From positions 13,973,891 through 14,037,890 of the forward strand of contig OX336349.1 of NCBI GenBank assembly GCA_946902875.1: a stretch of 64,000 nucleotides of DNA, written 5' to 3'. Shown one piece after another: positions 9,917-21,199 of the stretch (the stretch's first letter is position 1; each line of letters opens with the position of its first letter). The DNA is from Nematopogon swammerdamellus (Eukaryota > Arthropoda > Insecta > Lepidoptera > Adelidae). The notes below the pieces were generated by a model. The model did not search any database. It was not told the origin of the DNA and saw only the letters and a program-made list of their open reading frames with translations. The translations under genes were made by a program, and so were the position numbers.

Positions 9917-10188
9917 ATATAAGGTCTTTCATTAGTAGGTAATAGTACGCTAAGAAGAGTATGTGTATCAGATACTGATCACGTTCCCCATACCTATTTT
10001 CTTTCCGATATCAAATTTTAATACGTACTCATGCTATTAAATAATTGTTCAATAAACTATTATTTTAGTAGGATTGGTAGGTATTTGATATCCGAAAAAA
10101 AATTATAGGTATGGGGAACGTGATCAGTATTATACGGGGAGTATGTGTATCGTACTATTACCTATGTACTAATGAAATACCTTATATA
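9917..10188. mobile_element. Inverted-repeat element (MITE-like), about 270 bp
   Basis: Ends ATATAAGGTCTTTCATTAGT and its inverted partner ACTAATGAAATACCTTATAT. Inner blocks also pair: ACTGATCACGTTCCCCATAC with GTATGGGGAACGTGATCAGT, and CCGATATCAAAT with ATTTGATATCCG. The centre is AT-rich with no coding capacity. The terminal TA may be the target duplication. Confidence 0.8.
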
Positions 10189-10434
10189 TGTTTTCTGTGA
10201 CTTTTTCTTTTATATGACGCCTTGTCTAGTCTAGGCTAGACTAGAATCTACTTTTCGGCAAAATGGGTTCAACTTCAAAACAGCGCTATAGACAATGTCT
10301 TGGTCTCATATTGCATTTATGCTGAGTTGGGCCCAATTTGTTACCAATTGTTTGATGTTTCTTTTACAAGTGCTTTGTTAAACTGGCGACAAATAACCTA
10401 TGATTTTTGTTTTTTTTTCATTTTCAATCATTTA

Positions 10435-10520
10435 AACACATACCGAGCCCGCTAGATTACTATTCAGTGTAGACAACCACTCGTACTTAAGTGGAAGACT
10501 AACAAGATTTTTTACTTTCG
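10435..10520. repeat. Dispersed repeat, inverted partner at 16.3 kb
   Basis: ACTATTCAGTGTAGACAACC with flanking GATTACT and CTCGTACTTA matches the reverse complement of 16243-16350 over roughly 85 bases at high identity. Function unknown. Confidence 0.7.
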
Positions 10521-10607
10521 TCGCGCGTGCATAAATCGCACGAGTCAGGAGTGATTTCTTCCAGTCAACCTTTGGATGATGAGAAGCTTATTATAAAGAA
10601 AGAACAC

Positions 10608-10698
10608 ACAAAGGGAAGCACTGACATGACACCTAGTTTGCCAAAGTGTTATGTATGAGTTAACACCACGGGTGTAACCAACCATGTCAGGTTTCATT
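10608..10698 (+). mobile_element. SINE-S 3' fragment, degenerate
   Basis: AAAGGGAAGCACTGACATGA, GTGTTATG and AACCATGTCAGGTTTCAT are recognisable with several changes; only the last 90 bases of the element remain. Confidence 0.65.
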
Positions 10699-11195
10699 TG
10701 ATTGGCATGCAATCATTTGGTGCGGAGAGAAGATACGTGAATAAACACGTGTGAGAGATACACACACGCATTAGAAATTTAGTCTCAGTGCACCGTTTTT
10801 TCACGTCCTAAGCAAAGTGATGGCTCTTCTATAGGTATTTATGTTCGGCTTCCTATACGCTGCTGGTGAGCCGAATAAAAGCTCCGATGGAAGGATTGAT
10901 GGAAAATTTGAGGTAATTACGAATTCCTTTCCAGTTTCACGGAATACTTGTGAACGTAATAAAGCGAGCGTTTTGAAAATAAGTACGTAGGTGCATGCAC
11001 ATGTGCATACGTACTTACGCACCGCGTGCTTACGTCGAAAACACATTAAGTCAACGAAAGCAGATATTATCTTTTTTATAATGCACTTATATTCATACAA
11101 ATTTATATTTTCATAAACGCGCAAACGCACAAAGTCGTATGTCGATTTATTTCCAAAATTTCTTTCCAGTCACATTCGCCTTAATTTATGTTTTA

Positions 11196-11280
11196 CTAGC
11201 TTTTGTCCGTGGCCCGAATGAATTTTTGCTCACAGCTCAGACCGCCGATGATTTAGTGTTATGATTTATAGCCTAAAATA
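11196..11280 (+). repeat. R-repeat 5' fragment
   Basis: Opens ACTAGCTTTTGTCCGTGGC, the start motif of the R-repeats at 15702, 25047 and 50851. Similarity fades after about 80 bases. Confidence 0.6.
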
Positions 11281-11303
11281 ATATTGACAACTGATTGTTA
11301 TTG

Positions 11304-11450
11304 TGTCGCATTGCAAAGGTGTGGAACGGGCTTCCGGGGAATATCTTTCCCTATTCCTATAATCCACAGATCTTCGAATCGCAGGTTAATAGCGTTACCG
11401 CAGCGACATTATTCCGCCTTCAAACTGGACTGGCACCTCCTCGGGGGTGA
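11304..11450 (+). pseudogene. LINE ORF2 C-terminal remnant
   Basis: Reads CRIAKVWNGLPGNIFP, then LQTGLAPPRG and a stop at 11448-11450. The pattern R-x-A-K-x-W-N-x-L-P near the end of the reverse-transcriptase ORF is common to jockey-like LINEs (compare RTGKLWN in the 13-kb copy). Only about 48 codons survive; no catalytic part. Confidence 0.6.
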
Positions 11451-11506
11451 AATTGGCTGCGCCTGCGGCTCCGACCTCGAGCACAGTCACCTAGTTCGGA
11501 AGCAAT

Positions 11507-12549
11507 CCTTCCTTACCTATAATAAAATCCAACGTCTGCTTTCTGTCTGAATGTCTGAGTGTATGTCTGTCTGTCCGCTTATAACTCGAGAACCACTGAA
11601 CCGATTTTAATAAAACAAAATTCTACGGATAGCTTGATTCTTCCCATTAACTATAGGCCACTTACTATCATGCTAAACGGCTTATGAGGTTAGCAGTGAA
11701 GTGGAATATGAGAGCGGGCGGAGCCGCGGGCACAGCTTGTCCTTCCTTCCTTACCTATAATAAAATCCAACGTCTGCTTTCTGTCTGAGTGTCTGAGTGT
11801 CTGAGTGTATGTCTGTCTGTCCGCTTATAACTCGAGAACCACTGAACCGATTTTAATAAAACAGAATTCTACGGATAGCTTGATCCTTCCCATCAACTAT
11901 AGGCCACTTACTATCACGCTAAACGGCTTATGAGGTTAGCAGTGAAGTGGAATATGAGAGCGGGCGGAGCCGCGGGCACAGCTTGTCCTTCCTTCCTTAC
12001 CTATAATAAAATCCAACGTCTGCTTTCTGTCTGAGTGTCTGAGTGTCTGAGTGTATGTTTTTTTTTTTTTTTTTTTTTTTTTTTTATTGAAACTGACACG
12101 TTTGGCTACATCACCTACAACATCCGTGATGTCAGCCCATAACACCGGGTGAACTTGGTGCCACGTCAGCGCTTCCCTTCGGTCGTGCCGGCTACACTGA
12201 ACTGGACGGAAAACACAAACTATATACATAGCCGTTTCGACCGACATTTCATTCAGTGCGGTGGTACCAACCCGGGCGGGTTGAACGCTACCACCTAGTA
12301 ATATAAGAAGGGAGTCATATCCCTTAGTCGCCTTTTACGACATACACGGGAGGAGATGCAGTATGCAGTATGTCTGTCTGTCCGCTTATAACTCGAGAAC
12401 CACTGAACCGATTTTAATAAAACAGAATTCTACGGATAGCTTGATTCTTCCCATCAACTATAGGCTACTTACTATCACGCTAAATAGCTTATGAGGTTAG
12501 CAGTGAAGTGAAGTATGAGAGCGGGCGGAGCCGCGGGCACAGCTTGTAA
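11507..12549. repeat. Three tandem copies of a ~240-bp repeat
   Basis: Units start at 11507, 11745 and 11991 with CCTTCCTTACCTAT, AAAATCCAACGTCTGC, CTTATAACTCGAGAACCACT, and end GCGGAGCCGCGGGCACAGCT. The units are nearly identical; copy 2 has an extra GAGTGTCT. Copy 3 is split by a SINE-S. The unit ends are the inverted R-repeat start motif. A fourth copy is at 55193. Confidence 0.85.
12058..12367 (-). mobile_element. SINE-S with retroposon A head, inserted in tandem copy 3
   Basis: A 25-base T-run, then the inverted body, ending CTTAGTCGCCTTTTACGACA and GAGATGCA, which is the start of retroposon A. GTATG flanks it on both sides (12053-12057 and 12368-12372), and the intact neighbouring units lack it, so A-head plus SINE body moved as one unit. 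There is no 5S segment. Confidence 0.85.
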
Positions 12550-12639
12550 TATAATAAAATATAAAAAAATAAAATAAATTGACGTACGTTACGGCCGTCG
12601 AATCCACGTAGAAACTTCGCTTTTTTATATAGAAAGCGC

Positions 12640-13207
12640 TACATTTAGCGCCGAGCCACCCATAAGGTGTCTAACGATGCCCGTGGACATTAGGTTGTAC
12701 GCGGAGGTTGCGAATGCCGTGCGGGTCTGACAGGTGCCTATTCACGCCGTCTATTGAAGGACTCGAGACTATACTTGGGGGGAAATATTATGTGGGCAGA
12801 GACACAGATTACTTAATAGTTACTTCGTGCAGAGAGAGCGTTCCAGAGTTTACCAGTTCTGTGGAGGAAAGATCTGCAGAACCGATTGGTACGCATCCGT
12901 GGTAAGTCCAGCGTATACTGATACAATCCCTGCCCAGTGCGAGTTGTGCGGAGGTAGAAAGGGGACTGCGGGATCGCGTTAAACAGCTCCTCCGAGCATT
13001 CCCCGTGGATAAGATATAGAACACACGTATATAGGGCGCCGACACCCCTACGGAGGTGCAGTGGTTCTAGATCGCGGGACACGTCGGGGTCACCCACTAG
13101 TCGCACGGCTCGACACTGGATCGAATCCAAAGGCGCAAGCTGGTATTTAGCTGAGCCATCTCACAAGTGCGAGCGCGGTACTCCAAGCAGGACCTAATCT
13201 GCTTTAT
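12640..13207 (-). pseudogene. LINE-J 3' end: RT C-terminus and 3' UTR
   Basis: Minus strand shows GSAKYQLAPLDSIQ, RAVRLVGDP, HGECSEELFNAIP and NRFCRSFLHRTGKLWNAL, then a disrupted stretch and FPPKYSLESF. The GC-rich 3' UTR reads TGGACATTAGG-type sequence towards CACCTTATGGGTGGC. The same order of motifs is in the 34-36 kb copy and the 45-kb copy, so this is a 5'-truncated insertion. No upstream catalytic domain. Confidence 0.85.
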
Positions 13208-13528
13208 TTACTAATCGTACTCAGGAGATTGCTTTTTATTTCACACTGGTCGGAGCATGTGCTTTGACCCCTCCGACTCAGCCACCCATACCGGACTACA
13301 TAAAAACACCCCCGCAATTTCATCCGATTTTTAAATAGCGCTGCGACCTGTCGACCTGGCCAGGTAAATTTTTTACCCGTATAACTTATAATTTATAGTT
13401 ATTGTTATTTTTTATTTATGTAACTACCTTATTTATTTATCTAACATGATTTATAATTATATTATTACCTATTACTCTGTACACTGATTTTTTATTTAAC
13501 TTTGAGTTCATGTTTTACATGTGGTTAA

Positions 13529-14120
13529 GGGCGTACTAGGCAAAAACACTTCGTATTTCTCTAACCATACCCATATTTCAAGTGATTTAACTATAATTTA
13601 TATGCCTATAGTTAGGCAAAGATTCAAGGTATAATGTGAATACATTATTTTTAATTTCATCTTATAAATTCCCTTAAAATTATGTGGTTGAAAAGTGGTA
13701 AAATCGTTAAAAAATGCCTTTGCTATTTCCCTCGCCATGTTTTACAAATGCATCTAATACGAAAAATGCTTCATTGGGCTTAGAGGCAATAAGACTAAGA
13801 ATCATCTAAATAAATTCAAACGCTTACAGAATAAATGGTTTTTCATTGAACTATCTTTGAAAATTCAAAATTTTGGGACATTACCGTGCGCGAGCGTTTT
13901 GTATGGACGTATTTGTAACGAAATTGCAAATGCATTTTCGAACGTTTTTACCACTTTTCCCCCACTTATTTTTCAGAGAATTTACAAGATTATATTACAA
14001 TAATCTATCTACCTACCTTGAATCTTTACCTAACTATAACCATATAAATTATAGTTATATCTATTGAAATATGGCTATAGTTATGATAATATGATGTGAT
14101 GTTCTGCCTAGTACCCCCCC
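13529..14120. mobile_element. TTAA-flanked inverted-repeat element, 592 bp
   Basis: TTAA occurs at 13525-13528 and 14121-14124. Just inside, GGGCGTACTAGGCAAAAAC pairs with TGTTCTGCCTAGTACCCCCC; farther in, CCCATATTTCAAGTGATTTA pairs with TATATCTATTGAAATATGGC. The interior is AT-rich without a transposase. TTAA targets are typical of piggyBac- and Kolobok-like transposons; the ends are not diagnostic enough to choose. Confidence 0.75.
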
Positions 14121-14768
14121 TTAAACTAGTTTGCACGTGAAATAAGCTAAACCTACCATGCCCGATACGGGAATGTATCCAGTGAGCATGGTAGGGAATA
14201 GTATGCAACCAATATGTACTTTACCTGTGCATTATATTAAGCATTATGCACGATTTCCATGAGCAATAAATTAATTTATTTCTTTATTTATTAGGATTAT
14301 TTACTTCGACTATAATACTGAATTTCTGAAATACTGACGGGAATACTGGCAAGTATACACAGTCAATACTTTTATACGAATGTCATGAATGTTTCAAAGC
14401 GAAAATAGTCTTTACGGACATAAAAATAAGAGTATTTGTACCTATAACCTTCTTTCCTATCACTATAAAGGCGACCTTTCACTTCAACAAAACGCGCGTA
14501 TTTCGTGCGTGGACAAATTGTTGCCTGTACCGCAAAATTCTTATTTTATCTCCGAAAACAGCTTCGCAACGACAACGGAATATTTTCCGCCTATCATTTC
14601 TAGATTCTATCAGTCTAACGACTTTTTTATGCCAGATTGCGATACACAGATCGCTTTTGGGAAAACATTCGTACGCCCGAGTGCATAGCTTCCCTAGGTT
14701 TCTGTTTCAGTGCGCATTCGTTTTTTCTGTAACTTCGCTCGCGTTTATTTTTTAATAAAAAGCGATAT

Positions 14769-14875
14769 ATGTGGCCTCGAGCCGCTCATAAGGTGTCTAA
14801 CGACGCCCATGGAAATTCGGTCGTACGCGGGGGTTGCGAATGCCATGCCGCCCTGACAGGTTCCTATTCATACCT
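14769..14875 (-). repeat. LINE-J 3' UTR remnant
   Basis: GAGCCGCTCATAAGGTGTCT, GGTCGTACGCGGGGGTTGC and GAATGCCATGC match the 3' UTR of LINE-J at 12650-12740 and 45377-45470. Coding sequence is absent. Confidence 0.8.
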
Positions 14876-15343
14876 TTGTATTGTATTGTATTGTTTATTG
14901 ATCATTCATAATAATATGGCAGTTAGACTGCACTCGAACTTGTCACAATTTGTTCTATCCGGTTCGATTACACTCACGAAGAAGAACCGACAAGAAACTT
15001 AGCAGGGTAGGTTCTCTTGAAGGACCCGAGGCACTCATTATTCACGTTAAGACATTTCAGGCTCAGAGAGGGTTGTTATTAGATGACACGCTTATTGTAT
15101 TGTAACGAAGAGAACGCACATAATTTTAATTTTAAATTTAAAATTTTTCGAATGGATGGATTCCATCTAGACAATTATTTCACTTTCACGCTGATCATTA
15201 CCCAAAATGTGGACTGCAAACGTCAGTTGGATACGACAACCAAAATACGTTCAACCTACGCGCTACGGTCAAGTCAATCTCACTCAAAAATTGGAAACAT
15301 TCCACTTACTGCTGCAATATTTTTATTTCATCTCACCGTCACC

Positions 15344-15653
15344 GTCAGGCTAGGTAGCTCAGTGATGCGATCGATATACTGTCGTTCGTTATCTCAAGCA
15401 AACCTAGATTCCATGTAAAACTGTAGGTCCCTTGCCTTCTACCTTACTAGGCGGCTGGGTTAGTACGACACCACTGAATGAAAGGATGGTCGAAACGGTT
15501 ATGTAAATAGTTCGTGTCTCCCGTCCAGTTCAGTGTAGCCGGGAGGGAACCAAAGGGAAGCTCTGACATGGTACCTACTACACCAAGGTGTTATGGGCTG
15601 CCATCACCGATGTTGTAGGTGATGTAGTCGACCGTGTCAGTTTCCATAAAAGG
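15344..15653 (+). mobile_element. SINE-S, head without the 5S segment
   Basis: Opens AGGTAGCTCAGTGATGCG (box A-like), then jumps to CATGTAAAACTGTAGGTCCC without the 5S-derived block. The body and the 3' end GTCAGTTTCCATAAAAG are well kept. The copy at 40512 has the same head form, so this is a subfamily rather than one random loss. Confidence 0.8.
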
Positions 15654-15701
15654 AGAAAAAAATGTATTTTTAAATATTGGTTTTATATATTATTATTAGG
15701 T

Positions 15702-16078
15702 ACAAGCTTTTGCTCGTGGCTTCGCTCGCATGAAATTCGTATTTAAAAATAAGAAAGTAAGTAAGCCCGCTACCTTACCTTTATTTCGGCGCGCGGAGCA
15801 ATTCGGTTTGTATGAGAGCCACATCTTAGCGTAACCGGAACTGAATTTTATTTAGCCTATCCTATGTCCCGTATTGTTAAATGTGTTTGTACTAAGTTTC
15901 ATAGAATTCGGATGATCGGTTTAAGAGTTATGGAGGAACATACATACAGACAATATTTCTAAAAATCGTCAATTTAGTTTTAGTATCGTACATAGAACCT
16001 ACAAACGCAATATCTCATAAAACAAAGTAACTTACTCCATGACCATGCCTTACAGATATATTATTAGTATTTATTTAT
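15702..16078 (+). repeat. R-repeat with conserved 3' block
   Basis: Starts ACAAGCTTTTGCTCGTGGC, then GAAATTCGTATTTAAAAATA, AAGAAAGTAAGTAAGCCCGC, ATGATCGGTTTAAGAGTTAT, and ends with ACAAACGCAATATCTCATAA. The same blocks are in the same order at 25047. A (TTTA)n tract follows at 16071-16096. No coding region; probably a non-autonomous retroposon or LINE 3' end. Confidence 0.75.
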
Positions 16079-16242
16079 TTATTTATTTATTTATTAGAGA
16101 AGAATATTATTAGTATTGCTGATTGATTGATGTAACGAAGCGAAAGACAACAGTGGGTATCTTCCAACCAAACAGGCTCTAACTACAGCAGTATGATCGG
16201 CTAACCAACCCGCTAAAGGATTAAACTGTCGAGCCTTCCCAA

Positions 16243-16350
16243 ACTTAGAAAGCAGAAAATCTTGTTAGCCTTCCATCTAAGTACGAGCGGTTGTCTACAC
16301 TGAATAGTAATCCAGCGGGGTCGGTATGCGTTTAAATTATTCCACACTGG
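16243..16350. repeat. Dispersed repeat, inverted partner of 10.4 kb
   Basis: GGTTGTCTACACTGAATAGT and neighbours are the reverse complement of 10435-10520. Confidence 0.7.
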
Positions 16351-18070
16351 GCAGATTGAGGGGCCCAAGGCGATGCTATTAATTACTTGTAGGTATAACT
16401 TTCGCGGGTACTCGCGAAGTAAAGTTGGAACACTCTGGTAGCTTTGTCAGGAGTCTTGTCTTGCCTGTGTCAGACGTGTAACGTATGTAGATTGTGACGT
16501 AAACGTTTAACTATGGAGAAAAGGGTCGAAAATTCTAGCAAAATACGTTTGAGACAGAAAAATCTATCATTGCGACATTGAAAGTCATATTTTTAAGTTT
16601 TTCTATTTGCATTAGACTTTAAATAGAATTATGTATTAAATTTACTAAAAATTTTTTTTGATTGGATTACTTTTATGGTTTTTATTTTGAAGCTCGTACC
16701 ATTCTTGAAATCACTTGCAGTGATAAGTCCGCCTTTGCGCACTCCTGTATGTCTTCCCAAGTAACATTATGGTGTTAAGACAGGCGTTATAAGAGCTGTT
16801 TAATAGAGGCCTATTCCTATACAGGTTAAGGTTCTTTAGTGACTTTACAATAGCGTTAGTAAGCGCTATAAGGGTGGGACAAGAGCTCTACTGTAGTGAC
16901 GCGTTAGGACCTATTTGTTTGTTGGGTTGTTTCTTGCCGTCAACTGTTCTTCTTTAAATTTTGTGCAATAAAAAATATTATTATATTCAATTATTTATTA
17001 TTTTTTATTCTCCTTTATTTCAGATTTTTAAATACATTTACATTAATTTTACATATATTATAACTATAAAAAGTAATAAAAATACACAAAATTAATACAA
17101 AGAAATAAAAACAGTAATACCGCCGGCGGCGGGAGGCAAGCCTCCAAGCACGCCGGCGGGTGCAGGCCGTGGCTACGGAGCTCTCCGAGGCGACGCGAGG
17201 CAAGCTACGAGCGATAGGTGGTTTAATCCTTTATTATATTATTATATTCTTCGATTCTATTCTATTCATTCCTCCTGGTATATGCCTGAAATTCACTTGA
17301 ACTCTATATGGTACATCCGTAATCTATGAATCTTGACGTATCTGTGGTAATACTTGAGTGTCTGAATTTATAAAAATATAATAGTTAACCATGATAAGTT
17401 GATAACTGTCAAACGACATATTATTTTGTCACAAAGCGCTTTATAACCAACGAACTAGTTTATAACGTTTAAAACGCTTTGTGGCAGTCAGCCAAAGACA
17501 TTTAAATATTGAATCTCTTTGGAGCTTCGATCATAAAAATATTACAATTTTTCTCGTTTACGCTTTGGAGCCAACTATTATTATTATTAAAATACTTCAA
17601 ACACCTCGGTCTCATCTCCCAATAATAAGTCAACATAAATATTTTAGATGAAATCTAATTCATATAAAGAAAATAAATTGTAATTATGGAAACCTTTAAT
17701 TTATAAAAACCTTCATAAAATCCAACTAAAACAGTATCAAAGTTACATTCAGAGAGTAAGACTCTGAAAGTTTGAAAGGAAATTAATTAGCAGCGTACCA
17801 CATGACAGCGCATGAATTGTAGTTACGAAGTTAAAACCAATTGGGTGGAGGGCTCCAACGACCGCACTCAACAATTAATATGTAACCCAATTAACTGGTA
17901 ACCAATTACTCCGCGGTCATCAGAACAAATCGCTTGGGTCCCTAACTATCAAACTAGAGAAACGTTAAATTTATCGTCTCTAATTATTGAGGGTAAGAAA
18001 GACTTAATTTAAGAATCTTTTGCTCGCTAAAATTGTCCATCAATCCGAAAAAGACAAGGGACACGTTAAT
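16351..18070. other. No gene; GC-rich patch at 17119-17215
   Basis: Mostly AT-rich. Near 16728 AAGTCCGCCTTTGCGCA resembles the LINE 3' UTR block seen at 21200. The patch at 17119-17215 (GCCGGCGGCGGGAGGCAAGC) stands out in base composition but has no long frame or known motif. Confidence 0.4.
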
Positions 18071-18074
18071 CGAC

Positions 18075-18185
18075 ACGAACAAGGGAAAGCATTGACCTAG
18101 CATTGACCTGGCACCTAGTTCCAACAGGAACAAGATGTAATGGGCTGACATCACGGGTGTAGCAGGTGATATCTGTGTCAGTTAT
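18075..18185 (+). mobile_element. SINE-S 3' fragment with internal duplication
   Basis: AGCATTGACCTAGCATTGAC CTGG shows the CACTGACATGG block duplicated; AATGGGCTGACATCACGGGT follows, then TGTGTCAGTTA. The tail is lost. Confidence 0.6.
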
Positions 18186-19430
18186 GATCTAAGCTGATGC
18201 TGATATACTCGTAAAAGCCAAAGCTGACAAAAGTGCTTACCAGTTAGTACAAAGTACAAGCCAAATTCGTTTAGTTCCAAATGCAAAATTTAAATTCAGA
18301 AACCGCCAAAATCTAAACGAATTTTCAATTTCATATTTAGTCTGCAGTCACCGCTTTTAGCGTTCTCTCGCTTCATAGCTTGCCAGAGGGCCACTTAGCA
18401 GTTCAGATTTGGAACGAATTTTTTTTTACGACATTGGCACTTATTCGCCCCTCGGAAGGTGCAATTTCCAAGGCATGTGAAGAAGTATAGAATATAAAGC
18501 GTTGAATCCAGTTTTACGAATTTCGCAAAACCTTTGATACTATTTTTATGTTTGTATTCTGTTTATTCTAGGGACGTCAGGGAAATGGTATTTGCTGATT
18601 TATCGCTTTAGTGGTGAACGAACATACGTCTATGCGGGCAGGATGTAGGGGTTAAATAGACTTACTTCTTTCGTTCCTTGAAAGCTGAATAATCTCATAC
18701 ATAAAAAGGCAAAGCGATAGTAAATATTAGATTTTGCCTGTGACTTCATATTTCTTATTTGAGAGCGGGAAACGTTCGAACCCGCCGCCGCCGGTTTAAA
18801 TCACTTTCTTTCTCAAGTTTTATTTATAGATAGGTAGGCAGAAATTCTTTATTGAACACCAACACATTATAATGTTTAATGTTTGTTTATTTCGTCATAA
18901 AAAACACACTGTTCGCAATTATATTTGTTTTACAGGGATTAGTATGCTATGTCAGTTATTATTCGTGTTCATACAAGTACATAGTGTAAATGTTGTCAAT
19001 TTACATGATTGTAATAATAAATTTTAACATTAATTCTGGCATCTAAAACATACAGAAGAACAATAGAAATATACAATAATACACAGTTAAACTAAATACC
19101 AATAGCGTGCAAAGGCGGACTTATCACTATAATTGATCTCTTCCAGTTAAACTTTGGGTGATGTGTGTATGGGTGTGTCTACCTGTGGCATCGTACTTAG
19201 CTCCCAAACGGATGGACCGATTTGAATGCGGGTTTTTTATTAGAAAACTGGTTTAATCGGGATGGTCGTTAGCAATACTTGTAATCAAGTAATCAAAAGT
19301 AATTAAGTAATCAAAAATTAATTATCTTAAAAAGTGGACCGATTTGCATGCGGTTTCTTTAAAAAAAGGTTGAAATAAAAGTTAATTAAAAATAAAAAAA
19401 AAACCCGACCCTTAAAAAGTCATCAATAAT
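18186..19430. other. No gene; fragment matching the 19.5-kb hairpin
   Basis: At 18659-18698 CTTACTTCTTTCGTTCCTTG and AAAGCTGAATAAT match one side of the 19431-19544 inverted repeat in reverse. A segment at 19112-19135 (AAAGGCGGACTTATC) is a minus-strand LINE 3' UTR block. No coding sequence recognised. Confidence 0.45.
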
Positions 19431-19544
19431 TTCCGTTTACTTACTTAAAGAATCGGGGACCGCTAAGTAAATAAAATATCAAAACTCAGAGCTGCGCGTG
19501 AATTATTCAGCTTTCAAGGAACGAAAGAAGTAAGTAAACGGAAA
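19431..19544. repeat. Hairpin, 16-bp arms
   Basis: TTCCGTTTACTTACTT (19431-19446) pairs with AAGTAAGTAAACGGAA (19529-19544). A related inverted repeat with TTTCCGCTTAGTTAA arms is at 53457. A (TA)n tract follows (about 19556-19576). Confidence 0.75.
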
Positions 19545-19830
19545 TATATTTTTTAATATATATATATATATATATTTTTTTTTACTTTTTTATCGTCATT
19601 GTTTTCTATGGAGCAAAGTTAATGACATTCCAACAAAAATCATAAATGTGTTGGAGATATACCTGAAATTATATAGCCATGAATTGCGTCTTGTTCAGGT
19701 TAAGACCTTTCTAAGAAATTAAACATAACCAAGTGTCATCTATAGAGTCATACGCATCCTTAAGGTCGGTCAATGTGGCTATGAAAATACGGGTAGTTCT
19801 TGTTTTCCCATTCAGTTCAGTAGTCTTTAC

Positions 19831-20641
19831 CAGGGGTTCTCAACCTTTTTTCCTCTGCGACACATCTCAAGATTTTTTTTAGACTGGCGACACACTAAAA
19901 GAAAACACAAGTCTTACAAGTATGTACGTAAATAATTTTATTACAATTAGAGCTTTTGGAAGCATACATACGATTAATATAAATTATTATTATTATTTAT
20001 TATTATTTGTTCATGAACTAGCAGCTTAATATGCTGATGTGTTCGTTCATGTCTATGATGATCACTGGTGTTGCTATTTGTTATATTTCTTCGATTTTTA
20101 AATACTTGTCAAGCCTATTTTTGAATGTGTTTATTGTGGGTGCTTCAATAACTTCCTCGGGCAGTTTATTCCAGCTGTTTACGATTCTGTTAGTCAGGAA
20201 GTGTTTTCTTGCTTCGGTTGAGAAGCTTGTTACATTGAGTTTAAAACTGTGACCTCTTAGGTGAGTGTTTGAATTAAACACAAACATGCTTTCCAGCTCT
20301 GGGCAATCATAGTGCCGCTTCAGTATTTTGTATGTCTTTATGAGATCTCCTCTATGTCTTCGTTGCTCCAGCGTTGTTAGTTTGAGGATTTATAATCTTT
20401 TATTCATATGGTATTTTTCTTAGAGTTTTTGGCAATTTTGTCGCTCTACGCTGTACACTTTCAAGTAAATTTATGTCCTTGGTAAAATAAGGATTCCAGA
20501 TTTGTTCTTGATCTGTTTTTGGATTTGATGTTTTTCAGTGCGGAAGGGCAATTTTTTTAAATTTTTAGAAATTCTCGCGACACATTTGACACATGCTCGT
20601 GACACATTACTTTGTCGCGACACACTGGTTGAGAATGGCTG
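19831..20641. mobile_element. Non-autonomous hAT-type element with 8-bp TSD
   Basis: Terminal inverted repeats CAGGGGTTCTCAACC and GGTTGAGAATGGCTG; CA...TG ends with this pattern and an 8-bp duplication are hallmarks of hAT elements. TSDs are GTCTTTAC (19823-19830) and GTCTATAC (20642-20649), one mismatch. CGACACA-type motifs recur near both ends (GCGACACATCTC, CGCGACACACTGG). No transposase; the centre holds a LINE 3' end. Confidence 0.85.
19983..20520 (-). pseudogene. LINE 3' end inside the hAT element
   Basis: Minus strand reads LLESVQRRATKL, then LEQRRHRGDLIKTYKIL, YDCPELESMF, RGHSFKLNV, FLTNRIVNSWNKLPEEV and FKNRLDKYLK before a stop at 20081: the C-terminal region of a non-LTR reverse transcriptase ORF. 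There are at least two disruptions upstream. A 3' UTR of about 75 bases ends in an (ATAATA)n tail at 19983-20008, the expected tail of a LINE insertion. Catalytic part absent. Confidence 0.85.
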
Positions 20642-21199
20642 GTCTATACGACCAAAGTGAAGCATGATGGCACCCAGTTCTGGTAGCATCAGGGGAAATG
20701 GGCTGAAACCAAGGGTATAGAAAGTGGTGGAGATAACCATTTCAAATTCCGTAAAAAGTGCTGAAAAAAAAGTGTCGAAGCGTCAAAGTGAAAGTAAAAT
20801 CCTTCAAACTCGACAAACTCACTGCTTCAGTAAATACTTTAAACATTCATGAACTCTCTGTTCGAATGCTCTTTTGTTCTTCTTTGAGTGACTTATATAT
20901 TATAAAAGAATATTGAGTCACAGTCTTTAAATACATATACTTATAAAGAATTTAACTCAGAATTGTACCTTACGTAACTTACCGTGGTGGCTGCTATTGC
21001 TTTGTAACTTAACCGAGTTTCTGCAGCACAAGACCGATTACTCTGCTTACCGCAATTAACGGGTAGGTATGTACTTACCTGTAACAATAAATGAAATTTT
21101 AAATATTTTGTATATTCTATAATTTTTATTGAGGGTGAACTATTTAAAATGTAAAAAAATTATGATGACAGGAGATCCAAAGGTTGACTAGAAGAGATC

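Larger units (their letters stand above)
19772..20755 (+). mobile_element. SINE-S split by a hAT-type element
   Basis: Left part ends GTTTTCCCATTCAGTTCAGT A at 19822; right part resumes ACGACCAAAGTGAAGCATGA at 20647 and runs to TTCCGTAAAAAG. Joined, they follow the SINE-S body order with many point changes, so this is an old copy. The 811-base interruption has an 8-bp target duplication. Confidence 0.8.
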
